Source of the DNA: Pontederia crassipes
Taxonomy: Eukaryota > Streptophyta > Magnoliopsida > Commelinales > Pontederiaceae
Length of the DNA stretch: 64,000 bases
Reading direction: 5' to 3'
NCBI GenBank assembly: GCA_030549335.1
Contig: CM060183.1
Location: forward strand, 33,354,768-33,418,767
Every line of letters begins with the position of its first letter. Within the stretch, counting starts at the first letter, position 1. The notes beneath the pieces were generated by a model. The model was not told the DNA's origin and did not search any database. It saw only the letters and a list, made by a program, of their open reading frames with translations. Position numbers and translations under genes: made by a program. This document shows, in pieces, positions 48,507 to 60,508 of the stretch.

Positions 48507-49694
48507 GAACACACCACATTATATTAACCTAGTTAATAAGGCCGAAGTTAGACTATCACTTTGGCATGCAATTTGTACGTCGGCACATTTATTTGATTGG
48601 AATAATGATTTGAATCTTGTGTCTTGTCCGATATTAATAAATGTTCGGTCAATTCGTAGCGTTAGCAGCTTGCGCATTTAATTTTCTGTCTTAGCTAATA
48701 ATTACATTGCGCAAAGCGGTTCACAGTAAGATGAATTGATATATAACTAAAAAGGAATTATATTTCTCCTTTCAAGTAAATTGATTTATATAACTATTAA
48801 TAAATTGACACACACTTTGAGGAAATTTGCATAATTGGTTGAGCTTTCTAAACTATTTAATTATTACTTCTTAAATCGATCCAACAAATTTACGTTTTGG
48901 TTTTTTTTTTCTGTTTGACACTACAAAAATAGAAGATGTATTATTTTTAGGCCTTGTTTGGTTACAAGTAAAAGTAAAGAAAGCAGAAAAATCTATAATT
49001 TATTTTTCTATAGTAGGAAAATTTATAAATATCGGCCCTGTTTGGCAAAAACGTATTTTAATTTATGGAATGTAAAATTCTAACGTATCTCACATTTCAA
49101 AAAGTGTGATACCACAGGATAAAATTATTCAAAAAAAAATTCAATTGTTTGCATCCAAATTTTTTTTCTCTTGGCGCTCGTTTTTTTTTCTTGGCACTCT
49201 CACAAGCTGCCAATAGGAAAAAATACGTTGGCGTGACCTCCAAATTTTTTACACCATTTTGGACTATAAACTATGGTTTTAAAACCATAAAATTGACATC
49301 CAAACCGTACTTTGTAATATTTATTGAAATAGGAAGAGAAACTATGATTTTTTACCATTTCTTCAATTTTTTCAATGTTCCTAAACATGCCTGAAGTGTT
49401 TGGATATTATTTTTATGGGATTGAATGCTAAAAAGTATAAGGTATATTCTGGTGTAAAATAAATGATAGAATAAATTCTTGAGAATACAACCAATAGGAA
49501 TAATGCCATCAAATTTCCTTTTCAACGAAATCACATTGAATTATGTGAAATCACCCATTTTTGTACAAAGTAAAGAATATCTTTATTATCTCAAAACCAT
49601 AAAATAAAGATATTATCTTATTTTCATTTTTCATATTTTTCATATTTTATTATTTAACTATGTATTATTATATTATAATTTGTATTATTATATA

Positions 49695-52041
49695 ACTAGT
49701 CCTAAATTTCGTGCGATGCACGGTTGACGAATATTACAAATAATATATCATATATAATTAAAATATTATGGTTTATAATAATTATCAAAACTTTATTTAT
49801 ACTTGTATAATAATTTATAGAAGTGAAGTATTTTAAATTTGAAAAATAACAAATTATCTTTTAAAAATAAATTATTATTTATTTGCATATTATCTTTTAT
49901 AAGGAAGATATTATTTACATTAATCATACATAAATTAATAAAAAGTAAAAAATAATCTTAATTTAACTCAAATTAAATTATTTATTTTAAATTACTTTTT
50001 AATTCAGAATTTATTTTTTATAAAGAAATTATTTTTACTTGTACATTTTTTAGAAAGAATATATTTTTCTTAATCATACCCAAATTGATAAAAGGAAAAT
50101 ATTAATCTTAATTTGACACAAATTGAATTACTTATTCTAAATTATTTTTAAATTCTGAAAATAATATTTATATTTTATAAAAGGAATTATTTTTCCTTGT
50201 AATAAGAAAAACTAAAGATTAATCTCATCTTGACTCCGAATAAATTATTTATTTTAATTTTTTAAAAAATAATAAATTATATTTTAAATAAGAATGCTTA
50301 TTCACTTGCATATTATATTTTAGGAAATAAAATATTATTTATTTAATCATACTTCAATTCGTAAAATGAAATTATTAATTTTAATTTGACTTAGTTTGAC
50401 TCATTTATTTCAAATTATTTTTTAATGCCGAAAATAATAATTATCATTTTAAAATAAAATATTTTTACTTGCACGTTTTATTTTAGAAAGAAAATAGTAT
50501 TTATTTTAATCATCATTATCTTCTTGAATCTGCTATATATGTCATAATCATGATAGTCTGCATATACATATGTTATTATTACTTATCCATATGGATTATT
50601 AATTGATTTTCCCCATGCAATTTGACAAATATTATGTATGGGATCGTGCTGAATTTTTTATAATCAAGATTATAAATGTATCTACTTGTATAATCCTAAA
50701 TAAATTATAATCCTTGCCTACGTCCCTACTCAGTCAAATTATTTTTTTTTCCAGTAAAAGTAAACTAACTTTACATTTGAAAAAAAATATATTTATTTTT
50801 CAATTGTACATATATAATTATCTTATATAACTAATTTGAAATATTAATCTTCTCTGTCTAAACCACCCTAATAAAATTGTAAGAAAAAAATGCTTACTTA
50901 AATTTATCTTATATATATAACGAATTGAAGATGATGATATTATATGGATTAGGATTACTAATTGATTATACTCCATGCATTCTAAAAAATAATATTTATT
51001 TATTTTAAATTATTTTTAATCCGAAAATAGCAAACTATATTTTAAGAAAATGTGATTATAATCAAATTATGCTTATAAATTTAATCTTCTTTTATTTTTA
51101 TCACCTTTTATAACAAAATATTGTAACACAATTTTTATTTTAAAATTTTAAATTATATATATTAATTTATATAATTTTTTTTACACATATCGTTCTGATG
51201 ACAACTTATGCAATAATCTTATATATTTTATTTCCCTAAACTTAACTGGATAATAAATATTTATAGATTAAGATTATGTTTAGGAATAGGAATTTAACGT
51301 ATTAGGATTAGTTATATTAGATTTAATCGGGTAATACATATTTATAGATTAAGATTATGTTTAGAATAAGGAATTTAACGTATTGTGATTAATTATATTA
51401 GATTTAATGTGATTATTATTAGTTATGTTTAGGAGACAAAGGGTTATAATTAGTTATTTATTTTAATCATACTCAAATTGATAAAAAGAAGATTAATCTT
51501 AATTTGACTCAAATTAAATTATTTATTCTAAATTATATTTTAATTCCGAAAATAATATATTATGTTTTAAAAGGAATTAGTTTTATTCGTAATCATACTC
51601 AAATTGATTAAAAAATTAATCTTAATTTGACAAATTGAATTATATATTTAAAATTATTTTTAATTCAGAAAATAACAATTCTTTCTTTTATTTGTTTTGA
51701 TCATACTCAAATTCATAAAAAGAAGATTAATATTAATTTGACTCAAATTAAATTATTTATTCTAAATTATATTTTAATTCCGAAAATAATACTATGTTTT
51801 AAAAGGAATTATTTTTATTCGTAATCATACTCAAATTGATTATTTTATTTATCTTATTTTTTCATATAGTGTGTTTTATCTTTTAGATTTAAACTTTTAA
51901 TTTCGTTAACTTTATCAAATTATAAATTATAATTATGATTAGTTATTATTAATTAGATGACACATGTCATCACCATAATAAGCCACTTGTCATGCTCTCA
52001 TACCCCATACTTTTACCTCTATTTTTATATATATATATAGA
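49695..52041 (-). mobile_element. Non-autonomous Helitron, 2.35 kb
   Basis: On the minus strand the element begins TCTATATATATATATAAAAA at 52041 and ends CTAGT at 49695, the 5' TC and 3' CTRRT termini of Helitrons. A hairpin CGTGC-ATC-GCACG (49710-49722) lies 10 bases before CTAGT. The flanks are A at the 5' side and T at the 3' side, so insertion was between A and T with no target duplication, as Helitrons do. The interior is AT-rich and holds diverged repeats of roughly 150-190 bp and a 91-bp duplication near 51260-51420. There is no Rep/helicase gene, so it is non-autonomous. Confidence 0.85.
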
Positions 52042-52168
52042 TTAATGTAAATTATTTATAGTAAAATATTTTTATTATAAAATATTAAATTTATTTTTTT
52101 CAACCAAACAACAAGCATAATAAGAATATAATATTCTTTAGAATAAAATTTGTTATCCTTTCTAAAAA

Positions 52169-52169
<1 letters not shown>

Positions 52170-52243
<74 letters not shown>
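52170..52243. repeat. (TTA)n microsatellite
   Basis: About 24 TTA units inside the right arm of the inverted-repeat element. Confidence 0.95.
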
Positions 52244-52397
52244 TTAATTCTTACCATGGTAATCTTTTTGCTTCCAAACACTTTCACATGAAAATTTTTT
52301 TCAATTTTTTTTCTGTGGTATGTCACTTTTGAAAAGTGTTATATTGTAGAATTTTAAAACCCATGGGTGGACTTTTTTTTAGCCAAATAGGGCCTTA

Positions 52398-55300
52398 ATA
52401 GTTATGATCAATTATATATGGATTTAAAAAATGTGTGCATTCAAAATGAATTCAGGTATGTCCATCATTCGTTGATTAATAAATCAAGGATGAATAATTA
52501 TTTTTTCAAATAAATTTAGGATTATCATTAATATGTATATTAATGATATCATATATATGGATATGCTTTTTTAGATTCACACAATTCTCAATCACTTATT
52601 AAGATAATTAAGAATTAACAAAGGGCATGTCAACAACCAACTAATTAATTGGATCAAAATAGAATAAAAAAATGTATTAAGCAATTATGTTCATAAAAAA
52701 ATAAATAATCTATAATCAATATAGCTTAAGAGGGTTCACAAATTTATCCTTGCAATTAAAATTATTATAGAAAATGAATAAATAATAAAATAAGATTGAT
52801 ACAAGATCATCCTAAAATAATGTCAGAAGAGATATTCTTTAGATGTTTTCCATTGTGTAGTTTTTTATTGGATATTATTATGTTGATTGAACTAAACTGT
52901 TACATAGTTAATTACCAGATGATATTCATGAAATTCAATGTGTTTGTTGAATTGCGTTGAGTACTTATTTGTTCCAAGACGCTATCTTAATTTCCAAAGG
53001 GATGAAGCTCAAATGTGTTTTATTGTCAAAGGAGGAACAAAGAGTTCAACCATGCACTAGAAGGGCACTCCATAATCAACCTAGTGCATAAATGATTTTA
53101 GTGAAATGGACAAACATAAAAATTATGAAGTGTTCAAAGACATCGAGATCTTTAATAAGAAAAATAACCGTGAGATTCTTTAGCACTCAAGGAAGAACAA
53201 TGAAATGAATAAAAAATGATGATGAGTAGTAAGTTTGATGACTAAGTTTATAACTTCATGTGTTTTGTTAAAATATGCGCAACATTTTTATTGACCCAAA
53301 TATGTTTATGACCATTTTAGTTTATGCACTTCAAGAAAGTGTATTGACTAATTAGATACTACTTTGTTATTTAAAAAAGTAATCTAGACTAAGTTTATAT
53401 AGGAAAAATATGGATCCATTTGCTACATATCACGGGTTTTATTCCTTTTTTCTATGAACTTTTAATTGTTTGTCTTATATAATATTTTTACTTGCAATTA
53501 TATCTAGCCATGAAATTGGGATGGCAAAAAAAATAACATGCTTGTAGTTGATTGTTCATAAAGTACTCATGCTTTTTTCCCAAACGTCTAGACTTCCCAC
53601 GTCATTTTCGCAATATATACCTTCTAGCACCGCTACACTTACAATTTCATTGATGTTCTTATGATCCACATCTACAACATACTCATAATCACCATCTTGC
53701 ACATTTGTGATATCATTATCTTATATATCAACTATATTATTATTTAACTACCTTGTATCACCATTATGCATTCTAATAAACTTTGTGAACTACATAACTA
53801 TGCAGTAATATATTAATTTGAGAACCAACTGGATGAAAGGTCATCACTTTGAGAATTGAAAATTACATTTTCAATATTATAATTATGTGCTCAATATAAT
53901 TTCAAAATGAAGCATGCCAAAAAATTAAATAACTCTTCCTAATAATTTGGTCTTTCTCCATTTCGACCTCATCCTTTGTACAATGAAAGAGAAGTGGAGT
54001 ATTTGCATACCATGGATCCATTGGATAGTACTTAAAATTAGGAACATAAAATTCTTAATTCAACAAGCTTTGTAAAACTTTGGCATTGGAAGAAGAACAT
54101 TTCACCTACTTTTTACATGTATGTAAGTTAAAATAAAAAGCAATTATTATATTTTGAGAATAACTACTTTTTTCTTGATAAGGATCTTATAAATGCTGAG
54201 AACGATTATTAGAACATCAATACCATCAATACACCAATATAATCATGTAGTTTTAGAGAATAATACACTTATTTTGATAATATTTTAAAATGTGGAAGTT
54301 ACAATAGATTGGAATAGACTTACCTTAAAATATGGAAAACAATTGTCCCTATATTTTATTTTGAAATAAGTGACAATAATTGAGGAGAGAATTATAAAAT
54401 TGTGCAATAGTTGTACTATTACTTCAAGCACATTTCTAAAATACAGATGTACAACCTATCCACTAGATTAAAATCATTTTTCACTATGCAATTAATAGTA
54501 ATGTGCCAAGGTGTATGTAAGCATTGTCAATTTTTCTCCACCGTCACACCTCTCTTGTATCTCGAAGGAATTGTGCTTGAACACAGTATTTATCAGGTAC
54601 TAGTAGGCATAAAAATCGACCGAAAAAAATGCCTTCCTATCACTCCATTATAAAAGGTCTTGAAGGAATTCAAATCTATTCGTCATGGAACAAGTACCCA
54701 TCTTGAATATGCACACCCTTAGTTGGTTGCTAAAGTAAACATGAATTGTTGTAAGTTGAGAAACGACGAAATTAGGTTTAAATTTCTTGTAAAAAACTTT
54801 TGGGGCTATTTGGCAATTGGCAAGTCGTCGGCAGCGGGCGTTGTTTTTTTTTTACTTTTTTTTAAATTACATTTTGCCTTTTTTCAAACTTTTTTCTTTA
54901 TCATTTTATTTTATAACTTTTCTTATATAAGTTAATTTATTTTATTATATATAAAATATAGATAATAAAAGATTAATATAATATCATTTATTATTTCATT
55001 ATACATTTTAAATATTTTATTAAATATAAATTATTTAAAAATTGAATTTTTATATTTAAATAATATATTTTTTGACAAAATCATTGACATAACTTTTTTT
55101 AATTTATATTATGTATTTTAGTTTTTTTAATAATATCGTAATCTATATTTATAATACATATTTTTAATTTAATCATTCACTAAAATTAATCTATCACGTC
55201 TACTTTTTCCTATCAAATCAATTTTTTTATTCTTGATCATCAAATTTCACACCATCCAAATACAATTCGAATTAATCTATCAATTCATTAAATTTTTGAC

Positions 55301-56015
55301 AAAGAGTTTGAAACAACAGAAAGAAACTTTTCATCAATTTTCTTATGTTGTGAGATATTTTCATTGTTATTATACCAATTTCTTCTATGAAAAACAATTA
55401 CTCTAGAAATTTATCTTGAGAAATGACCGAATTAAGTTTGAAATTGCTGAAAATTTTTTTTGGTAGAAGTCGATGGCACGGGTGCACGTTGATCGCCTGG
55501 AAGATATATAGTGAAAATCCAAATAAGAAGCTGCGTGACATAATTGTTTGTTTGGTAGAGTGGTTATAACCCACCGAATTTTTATTTGTCTCAGTCTTTG
55601 TTTATCACTATTTATATACATGATGGTGTCCACCGAGTATCATGTTCCTTTTTCCTTTGTTTCTATATATGAAGTATTTGTGGGGAAGAGGTTTTGTTGA
55701 TTAAATGATTTTAGTTGCAATGACCCATCCATTATGGTTTATCATGATCAATATTATCAGAGGCTTCTAGATTCATATTTATTCAAGACATTGTAATCAC
55801 CAAGTTTAGCATACAATGTACCCAGGGGAAAAGATTAATCTACTGCATAAATAAAGGGAACACAAATTATACATGACATGGCATTCAACGGCAAGGATAA
55901 CAATATTGCAGCAGAGGTCCAAAGTTCCTTGCATCATAATTATTGGGCATAAGTGACATAAGGGAGTAGTTGGCCTGATCGCCCATTTCTGCTTGTTCAA
56001 TGCATCTTGACCTCC
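52398..56015. other. AT-rich intergenic DNA with repeat fragments
   Basis: No gene is recognised. About 54785-55310 is a third copy of the dispersed AT-rich family seen at 39300-40345. It is bracketed by loosely similar strings (TTGAGAAACGACGAAATTAG near 54757 and TTGAGAAATGACCGAATTAA near 55412). The last few hundred bases before 56016 should include the 3' untranslated region of the MADS gene; a minus-strand AATAAA sits near 55777-55782. Confidence 0.5.
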
Positions 56016-57793
56016 TCAGTTGTATCCTGTTTCATTACAAAGATCAATAAGCTTTGGGCTTCATATGTTATTGATATCTAGGCTAGTTTCATTTCGTTAA
56101 TGTTTTATCATTTGGAATAAGGTTGACTATATTCAGAGGAACTAAGAATTTGAGACAGAGAACAATGGTAATACCAAAATATTGATAAGGCTAAAGTTAA
56201 CTGAAAGTGTAACGATCATGTGGATTTTTTTGAAGACTGTAGTTTTTTTTTAATCCTAGTAGCAAAACTTTACCCAGTTTCAGGTCTAATCCTGAGCTGA
56301 AAGTTGGATATACCCCTGCACCATTGTTATTGAGCGTTTCTACGCGAGCAAGCTGCAGACAAAAAGAACAAAATGATATGCATTCAATTATGTATTGGAT
56401 CACTTAATATGTTGTAAACACTGAGGGAGAGGTTCTTTCTTGGCTAAGCCTTTTTCACTAGACAATTTCTAATGCAACTACTAATCTAATTTACTTGTGC
56501 TTTGCCTCACGTTGTGATGGAGGCTCCATGAACTCTCAGGTTCTTACACATCTCCCAAGCCTCCCTTTAGGTTTGTACCAAAAAGGGCTGCTGCACTGGT
56601 TAACGTTTCTCTCCTGGCGTCTATCCCATGAATCATGATTCATGAGAGTTTTCTGACTGACATGGACAAGCCATTATATGCCTTTCCACAGCTAACGTAA
56701 GATGCTACTTTTTTTCTTTCGAGTGTCTACTACTCCAAACTTGGCGTAAAGGTGTCGCTCATTGCAGGCACAGTGCAGACCACTTATTGAGTCAATCCAT
56801 CAGTTTCTGCAATAGTCTAATACTATGCATGCAGGTGAGTGAATGAAATCTTACCTTGTCGCATAAACCGTATCTTTCTTGCTGGTGATCCCTTACCTTC
56901 AAGTGACAAGGGAGAACAGTTGCATTAACACGTGAACCATCATAACGTGTAAGAAAGTGAAAACAAGTGAAAAAAAAATTCACATACCATGCTTTCCAGT
57001 AGGTTGATCTCCACCCCTATTTTCTTGTCCTTCTCCATCCTGACCTTGTCGATGGCGAGCTGCAGATTGTGCTCCAGCGATTCGAGAACAGGCACTGAAT
57101 ACTGCAAGTTCTCCTCAATTTTCATGAACCTGCATGCAGCAAACTTGGTGACATCTGATTTTTTTTTTCCGCTTGACGATCAAGTGATTGACCAATCTTA
57201 ATGCGCAAGCACTGTGCAGTGGGTGCTCACCTTAGCTCCCTTTCCATCATCTGGCACAACCTTTCAACCTTCTCCATCTCAGCGTTCCGGTCCTGCGTAA
57301 CAAATACAGCTTACTGAAGCAACATTTTAACATGTAATGCGAGCGGAGCATATATGCATACTATCAATTCGAGAAAACCAGTATGTGCAGTACATACCAA
57401 GTTGCTGTCCTTCCAAACCTTAGTCTGAGTGGCGACCTCATACTTGTCGATAATGTGTTTGGCACTGGTTAGAAAAGCAAGAAACAGAACCCACAAAAAA
57501 GGATTATATGTAGAAGTAGAACAATTCCATGCGTAGATGCACAGTGGCCGAAAAGAAGTATCATGGATCGGGCCGGGGAAGAGGATTAATGAGTCGACTA
57601 ACCAGGGAACAGAAGGGCTATGATAGTGGTAGAGCTTTCCGGATGGGGAAAAGAGGAGGAGGAGGAGGTCGGCGTCGCAGAGGACGGCGAGCTCTCGTGC
57701 TTTCTTAAAGAGGCCGTCTCTTCTTTTGTAGAAGGTGGACTGCCGCTGCGTTGGATTCTCTATCCTCTTTATCTCAGTTCTCCCTCTCCCCAT
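56016..57793 (-). CDS. MADS31-like: B-sister MADS-box transcription factor, OsMADS31-like
   Basis: Seven exons: 57603-57793, 57398-57464, 57231-57292, 56988-57129, 56855-56896, 56274-56352 and 56016-56026. All are GT-AG with consistent phases and encode 197 aa. Exon 1 is a MIKC MADS domain ([53 protein letters not shown]). The I and K regions follow ([40 protein letters not shown]), then [10 protein letters not shown]. The C-terminus SGLDLKLG continues in a tiny last exon to LGYN. This set, including the LKLG(F/Y)N ending, fits the grass OsMADS31 branch of B-sister genes, which act in ovules and seed coat. Exon 6 alone would read on to a stop at 56197, so an unspliced form with a different tail is possible. 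Confidence 0.93.
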
Positions 57794-59926
57794 GACCTCC
57801 TCTTTGAGCTAAAAAAAGAGGAAACCAGTGCAAGTGCCGAGTCTCCAACTCAGTGCCTCCCACCACCCAAAGCAAGGCCCTTCCCAACACCCTGAGGCTT
57901 GTTAGAGGAGCTCCGGACACTCGGAGAAAGTTACATCAATATGGCAATGGCGACACTTAAATGGAAAGCTAATGGAAGAAGTTTCGCATTAATGCTGCCT
58001 TCCTCCCTCTCTCTCTCGCTCGCTCGCTGTGCATGCGTCTTTTCTGCATGAGTGGGCATGCATGTCAGTGTCTTTTGAATCCAATGCTACTACTATTCTA
58101 AGCTCTCACGCAAATGCTTCTTTTCCCAAGGTTTTGTTTATGCCCTTGTGGTTGTCTCCCGCAAACAGATGCTAGGAATGGGGGAAGCCCCCAAACATTC
58201 CCTGATCTCGTGAGAAAAAAATCATACTTGTTTATATAAATTGTTAAAGAGTTATGCCATGGAAGACCAAGGACGCAAAGGACGACGGACCTATGAAATC
58301 AGATGTGAGAGTTCCTTAGGTAAAGCAAACGCAGTGGCCCCCGTAATGATGACCGGTATAAACCGAGAAGGCACGAGTTTTGTCCGGAACGCAGCGATCG
58401 GTCCGCTGCAACTGTGCAAACTGCAAGGCCACGGCGTCACAGTACCTTCTGCAGATTGCTGATGAAGGTGCTGTCCGCAACACATTTCTGCTTCTTCTGG
58501 TTTCATATGATCATAATAACAATGCAACTAAATGCTCAGGAATCAGACTCATATATAATACGTCATGCATAATCTATAAAACTATCAAACCGGCGTTTTG
58601 CATGTATACTGATTTCGGTTGCTGCAACGTTTTGATTTCAACTCTCTTTCGGCTACTTCAGGGTTAGTCCATCTCTTGTATGAGACTCTCATTTCGTTTT
58701 TAAAAGATAGCCCATCTTTTGTTATAAAAAAAAACTCTTTCTCCTACTTTTTATTTAAAAAAAACTGATTATCTATTATAAGCTTGAGTAAATGTCCGAA
58801 TACATAATATTGAGGACCTCCGAAAGAGCGGACCTCGTCCAAAAAATTTTCAAAAAAGCCGATCGTCCCCGATTTGCGAGGAAATTGGCGACGGAATTAC
58901 ATTCTCTATAGCAATGTGTACATTTAAAGCTTTCAAAAGAGAAAATTAAAAAGCTAATTTCAGAATAGAGGCACCATAAACGTCAAGAGCTTTTAGATCT
59001 CCTGCTGATAATGACCTCTAAGATTGTGGAGTTGACCTCCAGCCAAACACGCCCTATATCTATAAGACACTGCACAGGTCTTTAAGCTGGTAATAATACT
59101 GAAGGAAAGAGAAGAGAACTCCGCCTGCTGGTTATTGCTCTTCAGGTAGCTTTGTTTCCCAAAGGGGAAAGGAAAGATACCTGGTTGGTGAAGTCCGCAA
59201 GCATTGCCGCATATGGAAAGATCTCGGCAATGTGGACAAGAAAAATCCAAGACGTGTACCATGCAAATGGATTCTGAGGCATAATTGATTTGATTCGACA
59301 CAACAATATTACGAAGAGACCTTTCCATTTAAGAATCCCTAGACATCGCTTTTCCTGCTCTGCCATGTCTCACGTATTTGATGGACCTCTCCATCTCTCT
59401 GTAGTCTGTCTTCTTTCTAAGATTTCAATGACAAGTTGATATCTTTTTGTTTTCCTTTTTGCTTTCGTGATCGATAGAGAAGAGAATAGAACAAAGAAAG
59501 GGCAACATTAGGTGTCATGGGCCAAGCCCAATTATTATTTGGGCCCAGTTCTATTTTAATTTATTTATCTGTATGGCTGCATGACAAATGCCATAAATGT
59601 GTTTCGAAGTAAATAAAAAAGGAAAAAAAAACGAAACCTCGTGATTTCATGGTTTGGATGATGTATACCAATTAAATATTTTCATCCAATATCTTAAGGA
59701 TTTGATACATAAGCTCTTAGTTAATCACTATTCATCCTTTCTTTTCAATGTAGTTTCTAATATGATTACACACATAATTAAGGTAAAGCAAACAGCATTT
59801 CTAGTTCTAATCGTACTGTTTTCGATCGTTGATATGTCAACTTAATTATCGTCTGTCGAATCTCCATCTACTTTCACGTAGTATTCAAGCATTAGTAGTG
59901 GTACATAATTCATTCTAAGGCTTACG
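57794..59926. other. MADS gene promoter side and intergenic DNA
   Basis: CT-rich and CTCG repeats occur near 58003-58028. An open frame at 59142-59366 (minus) begins with a well-placed ATG and has one hydrophobic stretch, and could be a first exon. It matches nothing I know and lacks visible partners. The five bases before 59927 (TTACG) should be one copy of the retrotransposon target duplication. Confidence 0.45.
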
Positions 59927-60495
59927 TGTGGCCGGCCGTGTAGTACGTGCGTATGTCACGGGGTCGTTTTTCGCTCGACCGACCCGTGCGGCGCCTAGAC
60001 GTGCCCAACGTCTAGGCAAGCTCTTTTGAGCGCTTTGCGGAAGCTTGCTTATGCCACTTTTTGTATGCCACAACTTTTGGGACGCACGGTCCCGAGCGGA
60101 CGCTTCTTCGGTGGAGGCGTTTGTGAACAAACGGACACCTCGGCGTAACGCTCGATCGCTTGGGACGCTTTGGGACGCTCTTTTGTGGGTTGCCACCCCA
60201 CGCTTGAGGCACGATGCTAGATTTAGGGAAGCTTGAAATCTTTGTTGAATAAATAGGAATGATTACAACGCTTCGGGGGAGGACTAGCGGGTCTCCCCTA
60301 CTATACCACCGTTTCGGGTGGTAGAATTGCGACGTGTGATGTGGAGGACCATCTCCGGGGGTGCACTTTTTAGGAGTGCAAATTACAAAACTGCCACCAT
60401 CACACTTAGAAAATAAACTAAGTACAAAAGTGAGTTGAAAAGGAAAATACATCATAAGATAACTCGACGTGCCCCGGGGAGAAGCCCCCGGGACA
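59927..60495 (-). repeat. 3' LTR of the chromovirus
   Basis: The 569-bp LTR begins TGTCCCGGGGG directly after the polypurine tract (60495) and ends CCGGCCACA (59927), giving short TG...CA inverted ends. The start is firm; the far end is inferred from the terminal dinucleotide and the match of TGTCCCGG to TGTGGCCGG. Only one LTR is inside the window, so identity between LTRs cannot be measured. Confidence 0.8.
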
Positions 60496-60508
60496 TTCTC
60501 CCCCACTC
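60496..60508 (-). promoter_or_regulatory. Polypurine tract
   Basis: GAGTGGGGGAGAA on the minus strand touches the LTR start and overlaps the stop codon of pol (TGA, 60507-60509). This is the primer site for plus-strand DNA synthesis in LTR retroelements. Confidence 0.85.

Larger units (their letters stand above)
48950..52394. mobile_element. Tourist/Harbinger-like inverted-repeat element, interrupted by a Helitron
   Basis: The right end reads, as reverse complement, GGCCCTATTTGGCTAAAA, ending at 52394. A matching left end begins at 49034 (GGCCCTGTTTGGCAAAAA), with inverted similarity for about 110 bp. A second, shorter left terminus, GGCCTTGTTTGG, starts at 48950. TTA lies outside 48950 and outside 52394 (48947-48949 and 52395-52397), as expected for a 3-bp PIF/Harbinger target duplication. 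With the Helitron removed the unit is about 1.1 kb and non-coding. The double left end suggests two insertions or a rearrangement. Confidence 0.6.
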
